Notes: generated from the letters alone by a model not told the origin. DNA of 42,381 nucleotides from an uncultured Bacteroidaceae bacterium (GCA_905234735.1 CAJOJA010000022.1:1-42381); one strand, 5' to 3'; numbered from the stretch's first letter, positions 15,601-27,517 are shown. A program made the numbers and translations.

Positions 15601-17003
15601 AACACTTCTGCTTTTTCGATTGCCTTGCGTAGGGCTCCCAGTTTATTGTTCACTTCCTGTAGTTCGTACTCTACATCGCTCTTGGCCACGATGCCACCGC
15701 CTGCCTGGAACCAGAGTTCGCCGTTTCGACTGACGAAGGTGCGGATGGTGATGGCCTGGTTCAACGAACCGTCGAGTCCGATGAAACCAATGCAACCGCC
15801 ATAGGCTCCACGATTGTGGGGCTCATACTCTGAGATAAGCTGCATGGCACGAACCTTTGGCGCACCACTCAGGGTGCCGGCTGGGAAGGTGTCGATGAAT
15901 GCCTTGATGGGGTCGGCACCCTCATCGAGTTCACCACTTACTCTCGACACGAGATGAATGACATGCGAGTAGTATTGCAGGTCCTTGTAGAAGTCCACCT
16001 TCACTCCATGACAATTGCGACTCAGATCATTACGGGCCAAATCGACGAGCATCACATGTTCGGCATTCTCCTTCGGGTCGTTGCGCAGATATTCCGCTCC
16101 CTGGCGGTCTGATTCCGTATTGCCCGTACGCTTGGTGGTGCCTGCAATGGGGTCGATATAGGCACGGAAGGAACCGTTCTCCCTCGGCTCTATCCTACAA
16201 TGCGTTTCGGGCGAAGAACCGAAGATGCGGAAACCACCGAAGTCGAAATAGAACAGATAGGGACTCGGGTTGATGCTTCGCAGGGCGCGATAGAGTTTGA
16301 AATCGTCGCCTTCATATCTTTGGATGAACCTGCGGCTCAGCACAATCTGGAACACATCGCCACGCAGGCAGTGCTGGATGCCCCGGCGGATATTGGCCTT
16401 GTGCGCTTCGTCGGTCAATGTGGAACGCACATCGCCCACAGGGTGAAAGTCATAGGCTTGCACATTGGCCTTGTTCATCGCACGAAAAACGTTGTCGAGC
16501 TCTGCCTCACCGTCGAGCGAAACCATCGTCAATGTGTTATTGAAGTGGTCGAACACGATTACATCTTTATATAAGATATAGAGCATATCAGGAGCATCGT
16601 TGCGCTCCTGCGTCTCATCTTTCACGTCGATGTTCTCGAAGTATCGCACAGCATTGAACGAGGTGTAGCCAAACAGTCCGCAGATGTCGGCATGCTCGCC
16701 CCCCACCTCAATCCTGTCAATCAAAGCGTGGATGGCGTCCGCCGAACCATAGTTGGCATTTATTTCATGAGTCTCAGAGTTTCCATCAGGAAAACTGATG
16801 GACGCAACACCGTGTCCGATAGCCACATGTGCCATGGGATTGATGCCGATGAACGAACGCGAGTTGTTCGAATCGTGATAGTCCGAACTCTCCATCAATG
16901 CGCTCTGCGGGTATAGGTCGCGCAGTCGCATATACACGCCAACGGGTGTGTAGAGGTCTGCCAGAATCGCTCTCGAACTTGTCGAATACTTAAAATGGGC
17001 CAT
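15597..17003 (-). CDS. trpE: Anthranilate synthase component I
   Basis: 468 aa. Converts chorismate with ammonia from TrpG to anthranilate, the committed step. The N-terminal ALMESSDYHDSNNSRSF corresponds to the LLES-type motif that binds feedback tryptophan, so allosteric inhibition is likely kept. The chorismate-binding core includes GSSPETHCRIEP, PIAGTTKRTG, MLVDLARND, FPAGTLSGAPKVRAM and AGGGIVAKSD. A 143-nt gap separates it from trpB upstream, the only large gap in the operon. Confidence 0.96.
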   Translation of the reverse strand: MAHFKYSTSSRAILADLYTPVGVYMRLRDLYPQSALMESSDYHDSNNSRSFIGINPMAHVAIGHGVASISFPDGNSETHEINANYGSADAIHALIDRIEVGGEHADICGLFGYTSFNAVRYFENIDVKDETQERNDAPDMLYILYKDVIVFDHFNNTLTMVSLDGEAELDNVFRAMNKANVQAYDFHPVGDVRSTLTDEAHKANIRRGIQHCLRGDVFQIVLSRRFIQRYEGDDFKLYRALRSINPSPYLFYFDFGGFRIFGSSPETHCRIEPRENGSFRAYIDPIAGTTKRTGNTESDRQGAEYLRNDPKENAEHVMLVDLARNDLSRNCHGVKVDFYKDLQYYSHVIHLVSRVSGELDEGADPIKAFIDTFPAGTLSGAPKVRAMQLISEYEPHNRGAYGGCIGFIGLDGSLNQAITIRTFVSRNGELWFQAGGGIVAKSDVEYELQEVNNKLGALRKAIEKAEVL

Positions 17004-17146
17004 ATAATTATAAATTATGAATGAAGAATTATCTCAGTGCGCCAGCCTAATTATGCGCTCGGCATCCCGTAGGGTGACGCTTGCGTAATAAAATGGAGCA
17101 AGAATTATGCATTATGAATTATGAATTATGAATTGAACAAAGTGAA
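17004..17146. repeat. Repeat-rich spacer between trpB and trpE
   Basis: Flanked by AT-rich copies of an AATTATGAATT-type unit (three in tandem near 17106-17134, further copies near 17007-17030 and 17142-17156). The centre (about 17036-17098) is GC-rich and holds GCGCTCGGCATCCCGTAGGG. No coding capacity and no convincing promoter. It looks like a small inserted element in an otherwise tightly packed operon. Confidence 0.5.
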
Positions 17147-18331
17147 TTATGAATTGAAAAACGAAAGGTACGTTTCAATGTCTTTGTCACCACGACCGCT
17201 GACGGTCAGCACCACCACATCGTCCTTCCGAAACGACAACTTCTTCAGGGCTGCAATGGCGTGGGCACTCTCTATGGCTGGGATAATGCCCTCCATGCGA
17301 GTCAGCTCATAGCCTCCGTTGATGGCCTCGTCGTCGTTGATGCTCAGCACCTTCGTACGGCCCAGCTTCGCCATGTTGCAGTGCATGGGGCCAACGCCAG
17401 GATAGTCGAGGCCAGCCGATATGGTGAAGGCCTCCTGTATCTGTCCGTCCTCGTTCTGCATTACCAGCATCTTGGCTCCGTGCAGTATGCCTGTGGTTCC
17501 CCTGTGGATGGTTGCAGCCGTGTAGTCGGTGTCCCATCCATGCCCGCCAGCCTCGGCAAGCACAATCTTCACACGCTCATCGTCCATGTAGTGATAGATG
17601 GTGCCTGCGGCGTTCGAGCCACCCCCGATGCAGGCAATGAGGTAGTCAGGATAGTCACGACCTATCTTTTCCTGCAACTGCCACTTAATCTCCTCAGAGA
17701 TAACGCTCTGCATTCGCGCCACAAGGTCGGGATAGGGATGCGGCCCCATCGTTGATCCAACGATATAGAATGTGTCGCTGGGATGGCAGCACCAGTCACG
17801 AATGGCTTCCGAACAGGCGTCGCTTAGCGTCATGTTGCCTGTACGGACGGGATGCACCTCGGCACCCAACATTTTCATGCGCTCCACGTTGGTATGCTGG
17901 CGCTCCACATCGGTAGCCCCCATAAACACCTCGCACTTCATATTCATCAGTGCACACACCGTTGCCGTTGCCACACCATGCTGACCGGCACCCGTTTCTG
18001 CTATGATGCGCGTCTTTCCCATCTTCTTCGCCAGCAGAATCTGTCCGATGGTGTTGTTAATCTTGTGGGCTCCCGTGTGGTTCAGGTCCTCACGCTTCAG
18101 GTAGAGTTGGCAACCATACTGTTCGCTCATGCGACGGGCAAAATACAGTGGCGACGGGCGACCGACATAGTCCTTGAGCAGGGCATGATACTCCTGCTTA
18201 AATTCCTCACTCTCAACAATCGGGAGATAGGCTTCCTGCAAGTCCTTCACGCACTTGTAGAGGATTTCCGGCACGTAAGCGCCACCAAACTCTCCATAAA
18301 AACCATTTTTGTCTACTTGATACTTACTCAT
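17147..18331 (-). CDS. trpB: Tryptophan synthase beta chain
   Basis: 394 aa, PLP enzyme joining indole and serine. HTGAHKINN holds the PLP lysine (K90); ETGAGQHGVATAT, GGGSNAAG and EAGGHG are the other active-site blocks. Placed first in the operon, as in other Bacteroidales trpBEGDCFA clusters. The C-terminus (ETYLSFFNS) ends within the AT-rich repeat. Expression depends on escape from the attenuator 31 nt upstream. Confidence 0.97.
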   Translation of the reverse strand: MSKYQVDKNGFYGEFGGAYVPEILYKCVKDLQEAYLPIVESEEFKQEYHALLKDYVGRPSPLYFARRMSEQYGCQLYLKREDLNHTGAHKINNTIGQILLAKKMGKTRIIAETGAGQHGVATATVCALMNMKCEVFMGATDVERQHTNVERMKMLGAEVHPVRTGNMTLSDACSEAIRDWCCHPSDTFYIVGSTMGPHPYPDLVARMQSVISEEIKWQLQEKIGRDYPDYLIACIGGGSNAAGTIYHYMDDERVKIVLAEAGGHGWDTDYTAATIHRGTTGILHGAKMLVMQNEDGQIQEAFTISAGLDYPGVGPMHCNMAKLGRTKVLSINDDEAINGGYELTRMEGIIPAIESAHAIAALKKLSFRKDDVVVLTVSGRGDKDIETYLSFFNS

Positions 18332-18361
18332 ATACTTAATTCTTAATTCCTAATTAAAACA

Positions 18362-18395
18362 TTGAAGGCCTGTCGCAAGAACGACAGGCCTTCAA
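18362..18395 (-). terminator. trp attenuator terminator
   Basis: Perfect 14-bp stem TTGAAGGCCTGTCG / CGACAGGCCTTCAA with a 6-nt loop. On the minus strand it is followed by TGTTTTAATT. It lies between the WWW leader peptide and trpB, so it is the probable attenuator; the plus-strand side (CGTTTTTATA) could also terminate. Confidence 0.85.
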
Positions 18396-18435
18396 CGTTT
18401 TTATAATCCTTTCCTTCGGATACGTGGCTATCTTC

Positions 18436-18492
18436 TCACGATTTTTTGAATCCTGAGCTGCGCCACCACCAAAGGTTCGTTGTCTGCTTCAT
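18436..18492 (-). CDS. trpL: trp operon leader peptide
   Basis: An 18-residue peptide, MKQTTNLWWWRSSGFKKS, with three consecutive Trp codons, starting about 22 nt after the expected transcript start and ending about 41 nt before the attenuator stem. Three Trp codons are the classical sensor: scarce Trp-tRNA stalls the ribosome and lets trpBEGDCFA be read. The stop codon lies in a small hairpin (CTCAGGATT / AATCGTGAG with one G-G mismatch). GTGGC within the Trp codons could pair with GCCAC about 37 nt downstream, a possible switching stem. A near-identical leader occurs at 26418-26474. Confidence 0.88.
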   Translation of the reverse strand: MKQTTNLWWWRSSGFKKS

Positions 18493-18519
18493 CTATAGGT
18501 TATATTGGGTTTTCGTCTG

Positions 18520-18550
18520 CAAAGTTACACATTTTCAACAAACCGACAAA
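18520..18550 (-). promoter_or_regulatory. trp operon promoter
   Basis: Minus-strand TAACTTTG (18520-18527) with TTTG (18547-18550) 19 nt upstream, a full match to the Bacteroidetes -7/-33 pattern. The start site would be near 18514, giving a leader long enough for trpL and the attenuator. Confidence 0.8.
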
Positions 18551-18752
18551 CAATTCGTTGCATTTTCTTTCCATTTCCTTACATTTTATCGTCCAGGCTA
18601 ACATTTAGGCAATAGATAAGCCACGGGGCATCGGCATCCTTTAGGCTCGATGAACGTGGCACATAACTGTACTTTATAGCCATAGTTGTTTCGATTTAGG
18701 CCCCTAAGCCTTCCCACAGGAACGCCTAAGAGGAATGTTCGTTGCAAAAGTA
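18551..18752 (-). ncRNA. Possible small transcript upstream of the trp promoter
   Basis: A promoter-like pair on the minus strand (TACTTTTG at 18745-18752, TTTG at 18773-18776, 20-nt spacer) precedes about 190 nt with no recognisable gene. A 34-codon frame (18579-18683, MAIKYSYVPRSSSLKDADAP...) has a start resembling HU-like DNA-binding proteins (MAIKY), but the rest does not fit. GCCTAAA-type strings recur (near 18604, 18640, 18695). It could be a small RNA, a small protein gene or a decayed HU-like gene. The remainder of the gap, 18777-18974, shows nothing I can name. Confidence 0.3.
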
Positions 18753-18974
18753 ATAAAAATATCGAACGCCTGCAAAGGATTGCAAAGAAATCTACATCTA
18801 ACAAATGAAAGATGTACGTCTTATAAATATAAACCTAAGTCTTTTCGTAATGGGAATAAGGAGTTATCCAGGAAAGTCTAAGGAGATTGGTCGTATAATA
18901 TAAGGAGACCCGTCAAAGGGAACGGGGAGAATGGGAAGAAGGAACAGGAAGACGTATTTATGGAAACAGGGAGG

Positions 18975-19817
18975 CTACCGGTTCTGCTTAATAAACTCCA
19001 TGGGACTAATGCCCGTAATGCGGCGGAAAGTACGGCTGAAGTACGACGTGTTGTCATAACCCACGCTGGCAGCCACCTGTTTGACCGACCACCGTTCAGA
19101 TACAAAAAGCAACTGAGCCTGGTTGATGCGGCGGTGAATGATGTAGTCGGTGGGCGTGGTGTTCATTTGACGACGGAATAGACGTATGAAACTGTCCTTC
19201 GTCATGCAAGCTTCCGCCGCCAAAGTGTCCAAGGTTGGCGTGCGAGGCAAATCATTGTTGATGGTCCAAAGGGCATGTTGGATGCGCTTGTCACTCACCT
19301 GTGTTCGTGGCCGGGCTTGGGCAAAGAAATGGGATAGCAGAATGTGAAGCATGCCACTGATTTCCATCTGCCGAGCCACGGGGCGATGCTGAAAAGCCTT
19401 AACTCCCTGCAGAATATGGGGTGTAGTGTCGTAGGTCTTCGGGTCTGAATTCTTAAGAACGAGTTCAGGACTCAATTTTATCAGGTATAGGATAATGCGC
19501 TCATCTATCTTCGTAACAGGTATACTGAAAGGGAACAGATTTTGCTGATAGAGGTCGAAGATGCGTTTCGAGGCATCCAAGAAATGTATGTAATAATGCA
19601 TAAAGACACCATCGCAGTGGTCGCTGTGGCTAGTGAGCGCCGGGATGAGATAGAGATAACCTGGCATCAGCAAATGGCTCTGCCCCCCAATGGTTACCTC
19701 GGCACGACCCTCTGTTACCCAGTAAATACGTGAGAAGGAACTGCAAATGCTTTCGTGATTCCAGTCTCCCTGATGGTGAGCATGGCCAATGTTGAGTAGT
19801 TTGAAGTCGTAGTTCAT
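18975..19817 (-). CDS. AraC-family transcriptional regulator
   Basis: 280 aa from MNYDFKLLNIGH; the in-frame ATG at 19850 lies upstream of the -7 box (19838-19845) and is rejected. The N-terminal cupin-like AraC ligand domain (about 1-130; RIYWVTEGRAEVTIGG, LMPGYLYLIPA) precedes the paired helix-turn-helix DNA-binding domain (about 185-280) with SVKQVAASVGYDNTSYFSRT and FRRITGISPMEF. Divergent from the GH2 beta-galactosidase, so it probably senses a sugar and controls that gene. Direct target and ligand are inference. Confidence 0.9.
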   Translation of the reverse strand: MNYDFKLLNIGHAHHQGDWNHESICSSFSRIYWVTEGRAEVTIGGQSHLLMPGYLYLIPALTSHSDHCDGVFMHYYIHFLDASKRIFDLYQQNLFPFSIPVTKIDERIILYLIKLSPELVLKNSDPKTYDTTPHILQGVKAFQHRPVARQMEISGMLHILLSHFFAQARPRTQVSDKRIQHALWTINNDLPRTPTLDTLAAEACMTKDSFIRLFRRQMNTTPTDYIIHRRINQAQLLFVSERWSVKQVAASVGYDNTSYFSRTFRRITGISPMEFIKQNR

Positions 19818-19837
19818 GGCAGAAGGTTCTATAGCGG

Positions 19838-23096
<3,259 letters not shown>

Positions 23097-23125
23097 AAAC
23101 CAACAACCAACTAATAAGATATAAG

Positions 23126-26100
23126 ATGAGAAAAACATTGACCTTACTACTCAGTTGGGTAGTCCTGTTTGCAGTGGCACAGACCGACGTCACTGCCGAC
23201 TATCTCACCAACTACACCTTCGACAGTGGCTTCCATCACAAGGCAGGCGAGACAACGAAGGTGGACAAGGAAATCAAGACCATCAAGGGATGGACCCAAG
23301 GCTTTACCGTCGATTACACCATCACGGGCATTTATGAGTACGGTTTCGCCGGGACGTTCAACGGTGGAGAAGTGCCCGCGCAAGGCTACGAAGGCTCTAC
23401 GGGCGGCGCACTCGCCCTGTCAACGGGGTGGGGCGTAGAGATGACCTACAGCCAAACCATTACGTTGCCAGCCGGGGTTTACACAATAACGGCACCCACC
23501 TATAACGGGAAAAGCGCAACCAAAGGCCATTCGTTGCTATCGTGGGTTCCGCAGGACGGCGATGCCGTCGTCTCTGCGATCAACGGTTATCCTTCAAAAG
23601 AGTGGACACTGGACCAGATTACCTTTACCCTAACCAAGGAGACCTTGGGCAAAATTCAGATTGGCTATCGGTCAGCCGAGAACACGGGCTCGGGCAGTTC
23701 TGCCAACTTGCTCATCGACTACGTTCAGATTATGGCAAAGAGCATGGACGACTGCAAGGCCGAACTCGCCACCACGATAGCCGAGGCCCTAAAGCAGTAC
23801 GCCGACGGGACTGGGCGAGGTGCCGACGAACTGAAAACGGCCATCGACCAAGCCCAGCAAGCCTACGATGAAGAGACCCCGATGGAGGTAGTCCTGCAAG
23901 TCCATGAGAACCTGAAGACGGCCCTGGCAACCTTTGTCTGGCTAAACGCCTCGGAGAATTCTCCCGTTGAGTGTACCGCCACCTACCTCGTGAATCCCTC
24001 GTTCGAGGTTGACGGCACGACGGGCTGGACAGCCAAGGGCATGGGCACACAGAGCAACAGCGTATTCACTAAGAAACAAGGCACCTACTACATGGAAGCC
24101 TGGACCAGCATCGGCAATAAGATTGGCGATGTGCTGCTCTCCCAGACCGTCAGCAACCTGCCTTGCGGACGCTATCGTCTGACAGCCAATGCCCTGCACA
24201 TCCAACAAAGTGGAAGCGGCAGTACCACGAACCAAGGGAAGGCGCAGACGGGCGCATGGATCTATGCCGGATTGTCGCAAACCGTGGTCACCACCATGAA
24301 GACGTATGCCGTCGATTTCTCTATCGTGGAGACGGGCGAAACCATAGAGGTGGGCGCGAAGACCACGAACCCAACGGGCAACTACTTTTGCGTCGATGAC
24401 TTCCATCTCTACTACCTAGGCGAAACCGATGTCACCGACATGGCCCAGGCATTGAAGGCTTTAGTGACATACGCCCAGACCTTCCAAAACCTGAAGATGC
24501 AGGAAGCTGTCCGCGATGCCCTTGACGCCGCCATGGAAACGGCACAGAAGGCTCTAGAAGGAACCGGCACCGATGAAGAAGGCCATACTACATACGACGT
24601 CACCGCCCTTGCCGAGGCACGCACTGCCTTGCAGAAAGTCCTAGAGGGAGCCGAGGTGTCGCACACTCTCTATGCAGCACTAGAGGAACGCATCACCTAC
24701 GCCAACAAGGTGCTAAAATGGTGGCAAGGCATGGAACGCAAAGCCAAGGCATGGGAGACACTATCTGAAGCCGTCACCACTGCTAAGGAACAGTCTGCCG
24801 ACTTTACGCTGACCGATGACCAACTGAAATCAGCCGTCAACACCTTGAACACGCGTATCAAGACCGTAGATAAAAAGATTTATTGCAGTGGCAGTGCCTG
24901 TGGTAGCGACGCGAAACTGCAGGACAACAACAATCAGTGGTCGTACGTACGTTCCTACCAGTCGAAGCACTGGGTACTCTTCTGGGAAAAGGACTACGGC
25001 GACGAAGTACCAAGTGCTGTGCCAGGTATATTAGAGACTGCAGACAAAATCTTCGAAATGTATGCCGACAAACTTGGGTTCATCACCATCAATCAAGGCA
25101 AGTCAAAGAGCGACACCTACAAGATGATTATCCGACTCTTCTCGACGAGCGAATGGAAAGCCGAAGGCAGTGGCATTGACAACCAAATAGGTATGCTCTC
25201 ACTATCTCGCTGGGCCTATACCTCACGCGGTGGACAGACCGTAGCCCACGAGATTGGTCATTGCTTCCAGTATCAGGTTCATTGCGACAAAGGAGACTGG
25301 AACGGATGGATGTACAACTGGCACGAATCCACCCAGAACCCCTTCTGGGAGATGTGTGCCCAATGGATGGCATACGTCTATTATCCCAACAAACTGCTCA
25401 ACGACAACGAATGGCTTTGGAACTCGCTCAACGGCATGCACCGCCATCCACTTGCTGGCTACCTGCGTTACGAGAACTTCTTCATCCAGGATTGGTTCGT
25501 ACACAAGCATGGATGGGACGCAGTGGGTCGTCTGTGGAACGACTGCAAAGACCCCGAAGATCCCTTTGAAACCTACATGCGTACCCGCATGACTGGCACC
25601 ACGACCCAGAAAATCAGTCAATTGGGTGACGAGATGTGGGAGTGGGGCGCATGCATGACCACCTTCGACCTTGACCCCATTCGTTCCATAGCCGAAGGTA
25701 AGGCCAGTTGGCGCAGCCAGACGTCACTGACTAAGGACACCGACTCCTTTTGGTGGCCTGAGAAGAAGGACTGCATAGAAAACTGGGGAAACAACGCCAT
25801 TCGCCTAAATGCCCCCACAAAAGACAAAACCATCTACGTGGAGTTCGAGGGTAAGGCAGGAGCCGAGGGCTATACCGCTTATAATACTACGCGCGCGGGA
25901 TGGCGCATAGGTTTCGTAGCATTCAAGAGCGATGGTACGCGTGTCTACAGCGACATAACGCCTGCCACCTACAACTCACCTGATTGTACCATTGCCTTCG
26001 ACTGCCCTGGCGGTTGCAGTCACGTATGGCTGGTTGTGAGCGGCGCCCCAACAACCTACTGGACACGCAACCTGACGAACTGGGTAGAGAGTACGGCAGA

Positions 26101-26329
26101 ACAGTGGCCCTACCGCGTTAAGTTCTACCAGACGAATGTCTATGGACAGACCAACAACAATACGTTTCCCACTGGTATTGAAGCTATTGGCGATGGAAAA
26201 CAAATGAAGGAGAATGACAATAACGTCTATTCCATAACGGGCCAAGTCGTGCGTCATAGTTCGACTTCACTCGAAGGACTGCCCCATGGCATCTACATCG
26301 TGGGGGGACGCAAGGTTGTCGTTCGCTAA
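23126..26329 (+). CDS. Large exported HExxH protein, DUF6055-like, with type IX-like tail
   Basis: 1067 aa from MRKTLTLLLSWVVLFAVAQ (signal peptide); the longer reading from 23015 overlaps the GH2 gene and is rejected. Two beta-sandwich regions resembling galactose-binding/CBM modules (about 22-205 and 285-430) alternate with helical segments (about 206-275 and 435-585). A C-terminal part (about 590-1000) contains VAHEIGH (708-712) followed by NPFWEMCAQW, the layout of a gluzincin metallopeptidase, and resembles DUF6055. The last residues, from VYSITGQVV to GIYIVGGRKVVV, look like a type IX sorting signal, so surface display or release is likely. Co-transcribed with the GH2 enzyme. A role in attacking glycosylated protein is inference. 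Confidence 0.75.
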   Translation: MRKTLTLLLSWVVLFAVAQTDVTADYLTNYTFDSGFHHKAGETTKVDKEIKTIKGWTQGFTVDYTITGIYEYGFAGTFNGGEVPAQGYEGSTGGALALSTGWGVEMTYSQTITLPAGVYTITAPTYNGKSATKGHSLLSWVPQDGDAVVSAINGYPSKEWTLDQITFTLTKETLGKIQIGYRSAENTGSGSSANLLIDYVQIMAKSMDDCKAELATTIAEALKQYADGTGRGADELKTAIDQAQQAYDEETPMEVVLQVHENLKTALATFVWLNASENSPVECTATYLVNPSFEVDGTTGWTAKGMGTQSNSVFTKKQGTYYMEAWTSIGNKIGDVLLSQTVSNLPCGRYRLTANALHIQQSGSGSTTNQGKAQTGAWIYAGLSQTVVTTMKTYAVDFSIVETGETIEVGAKTTNPTGNYFCVDDFHLYYLGETDVTDMAQALKALVTYAQTFQNLKMQEAVRDALDAAMETAQKALEGTGTDEEGHTTYDVTALAEARTALQKVLEGAEVSHTLYAALEERITYANKVLKWWQGMERKAKAWETLSEAVTTAKEQSADFTLTDDQLKSAVNTLNTRIKTVDKKIYCSGSACGSDAKLQDNNNQWSYVRSYQSKHWVLFWEKDYGDEVPSAVPGILETADKIFEMYADKLGFITINQGKSKSDTYKMIIRLFSTSEWKAEGSGIDNQIGMLSLSRWAYTSRGGQTVAHEIGHCFQYQVHCDKGDWNGWMYNWHESTQNPFWEMCAQWMAYVYYPNKLLNDNEWLWNSLNGMHRHPLAGYLRYENFFIQDWFVHKHGWDAVGRLWNDCKDPEDPFETYMRTRMTGTTTQKISQLGDEMWEWGACMTTFDLDPIRSIAEGKASWRSQTSLTKDTDSFWWPEKKDCIENWGNNAIRLNAPTKDKTIYVEFEGKAGAEGYTAYNTTRAGWRIGFVAFKSDGTRVYSDITPATYNSPDCTIAFDCPGGCSHVWLVVSGAPTTYWTRNLTNWVESTAEQWPYRVKFYQTNVYGQTNNNTFPTGIEAIGDGKQMKENDNNVYSITGQVVRHSSTSLEGLPHGIYIVGGRKVVVR

Positions 26330-26355
26330 AACTTATCAGAAAGATCTTTCCTCTT

Positions 26356-26393
26356 AATAATAGTCCCTCTGCCTTTGTGGTGGAGGGATTATT
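26356..26393. terminator. Terminator between the DUF6055-like gene and the orphan leader
   Basis: CCCTC/GAGGG core extended by AATAAT/ATTATT with a 3-nt bulge. It follows the plus-strand gene by 26 nt and equally lies just downstream of the minus-strand orphan leader. Its loop carries CCACCAC on the minus strand, complementary to the Trp-codon run of the leader. Confidence 0.65.
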
Positions 26394-26474
26394 TCCTTCG
26401 GATACGTGGCTATCTTCTCACGATTTTTTGAATCCTGAGTCACGCCACCACCAATAGTTAGAAGTATGCAACAT
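26392..26474 (-). ncRNA. Orphan trp-leader-like element
   Basis: Minus-strand frame 26418-26474 encodes MLHTSNYWWWRDSGFKKS, 18 residues like the trp leader, sharing M1, T4, N6, WWWR and SGFKKS. Positions 26392-26439 are identical to 18410-18457 (48 nt), covering the C-terminal codons, the stop and 26 nt beyond it, so the similarity is not only protein-level. The terminator at 26356-26393 follows at the same relative place as the attenuator. No minus-strand gene lies downstream; the next sequence is the 3' end of the opposite-strand exported protein. No TAnnTTTG box is visible upstream, only TTTG near 26489. It could be a stand-alone Trp-responsive RNA, antisense to the convergent gene, or a decaying duplicate. 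Confidence 0.7.
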
Positions 26475-26536
26475 ATTGTTTTACGTTTCTGTACAAACAA
26501 TTTGTAACTTTTCTTGCGTATTTGCTTAAAAATCAT

Positions 26537-27457
26537 TCATTCGGCACCCTGATGCCGTGCTTCCATGAAGCGAAGCTGGGCTTCAAGCATCTCCAGTCGG
26601 GGCATAGGACATCCGGCTTCACGGGCTATCTGCAAAGGACGTGTATAGAGGTATTCTATTTCCATCGGCCGATGGAAATCCCAGTCGAGTCGCATCGAGG
26701 GACTGTAGGGCACCATGTCGTCGGTCATCTGCATCATCTTCTGGGCGAAACGTTCGTCCACACCTTCCACGCCGAGCGCCTCAGTCGCACGGCATATCTC
26801 CAGCATCTGCTCGTAGATGAGCCTACGGCTGTCGGGCTGTGTCATCAGGTCCTTTGTCTGGCAGTGCAGGGCCACCGTCATACCGTTGTAGGGCATGTTC
26901 CAAACGGCCTTGCGCCAGCGTGCCGTCTCATAGTCGACAAGATTGACCTCAATGTCTGCCTCGCGCAGCTCCATAATCAGTTGGTCCACCAGCAAGGGTT
27001 CCTGACACGAGTAGTTTCCGATGTTTATCGACCCGTAGAACTGATGATTGACTACGCCCGGCTCCGTCTTAGCCGAACAGATAAAGGCCAGGCCTGCAGC
27101 CAAGTACGTGGAAGGGAACATCTTCTGCACATCAGCCTCCACCCCTACTCCATTCTGGATAAGCACCACCAAAGTATGTTCGTGCAACAAGGGGGGCAAC
27201 AATTCGCGAAGCAACGGATTATTGTTCGTTTTCAGGCAGACGAGCACCACATCGCACTGCGGCATCTCGCGCGTATCCTTATATATATGGGGCTCTGCCA
27301 GATGGAAGTCGCCTTGCCACGAACGAACCGTCAATCCGTGCTCACGCACATAGTCGTAGTCGCGATGTAAAAGGAAGTGCACCTCCTGCCCTGCCCTTGC
27401 CAGTCTGGCCCCATAGAACCCACCTATGGCCCCCGTACCAATTACTCCATAACGCAT
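26537..27457 (-). CDS. panE: 2-dehydropantoate 2-reductase
   Basis: 306 aa, typical length. NADPH-dependent reduction of ketopantoate to pantoate in pantothenate/CoA synthesis. N-terminal Rossmann motif GTGAIGG (7-13), LVCLKTNNN, IQNGVG and the conserved Lys/Asn region WRKAVWNMPYNGM, then the C-terminal helical domain with the S-x-R-x-D-like PSMRLDWDFHRPMEIEYL. Monocistronic, with its own promoter at 27486. The orphan trp-leader element starts 62 nt after its stop on the same strand. Confidence 0.9.
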   Translation of the reverse strand: MRYGVIGTGAIGGFYGARLARAGQEVHFLLHRDYDYVREHGLTVRSWQGDFHLAEPHIYKDTREMPQCDVVLVCLKTNNNPLLRELLPPLLHEHTLVVLIQNGVGVEADVQKMFPSTYLAAGLAFICSAKTEPGVVNHQFYGSINIGNYSCQEPLLVDQLIMELREADIEVNLVDYETARWRKAVWNMPYNGMTVALHCQTKDLMTQPDSRRLIYEQMLEICRATEALGVEGVDERFAQKMMQMTDDMVPYSPSMRLDWDFHRPMEIEYLYTRPLQIAREAGCPMPRLEMLEAQLRFMEARHQGAE

Positions 27458-27485
27458 ATGTATATCATTTTAAGTTATTTCAATA

Positions 27486-27517
27486 CAAAGATACGATTAA
27501 GCGAGCAAAAACGCAAA
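27486..27517 (-). promoter_or_regulatory. panE promoter
   Basis: TATCTTTG (27486-27493) and TTTG (27514-27517) on the minus strand with a 20-nt spacer. The plus-strand side CAAAGATACGATT is identical to the serB proximal promoter, and the spacer similarity continues (AGNGANCNAAA). Confidence 0.7.

Noticed and set aside
18598..18804. 68-aa minus-strand ORF upstream of trp
   Set aside because: It starts upstream of the promoter-like element, and its composition (LLLLQRTFLL, multiple Cys) gives no recognisable protein.
26354..26536. 60-aa minus-strand ORF over the orphan leader
   Set aside because: It reads the Trp-codon run in a different frame, lacks family resemblance and crosses the terminator; the 18-codon frame conserved with the trp leader explains the sequence better.
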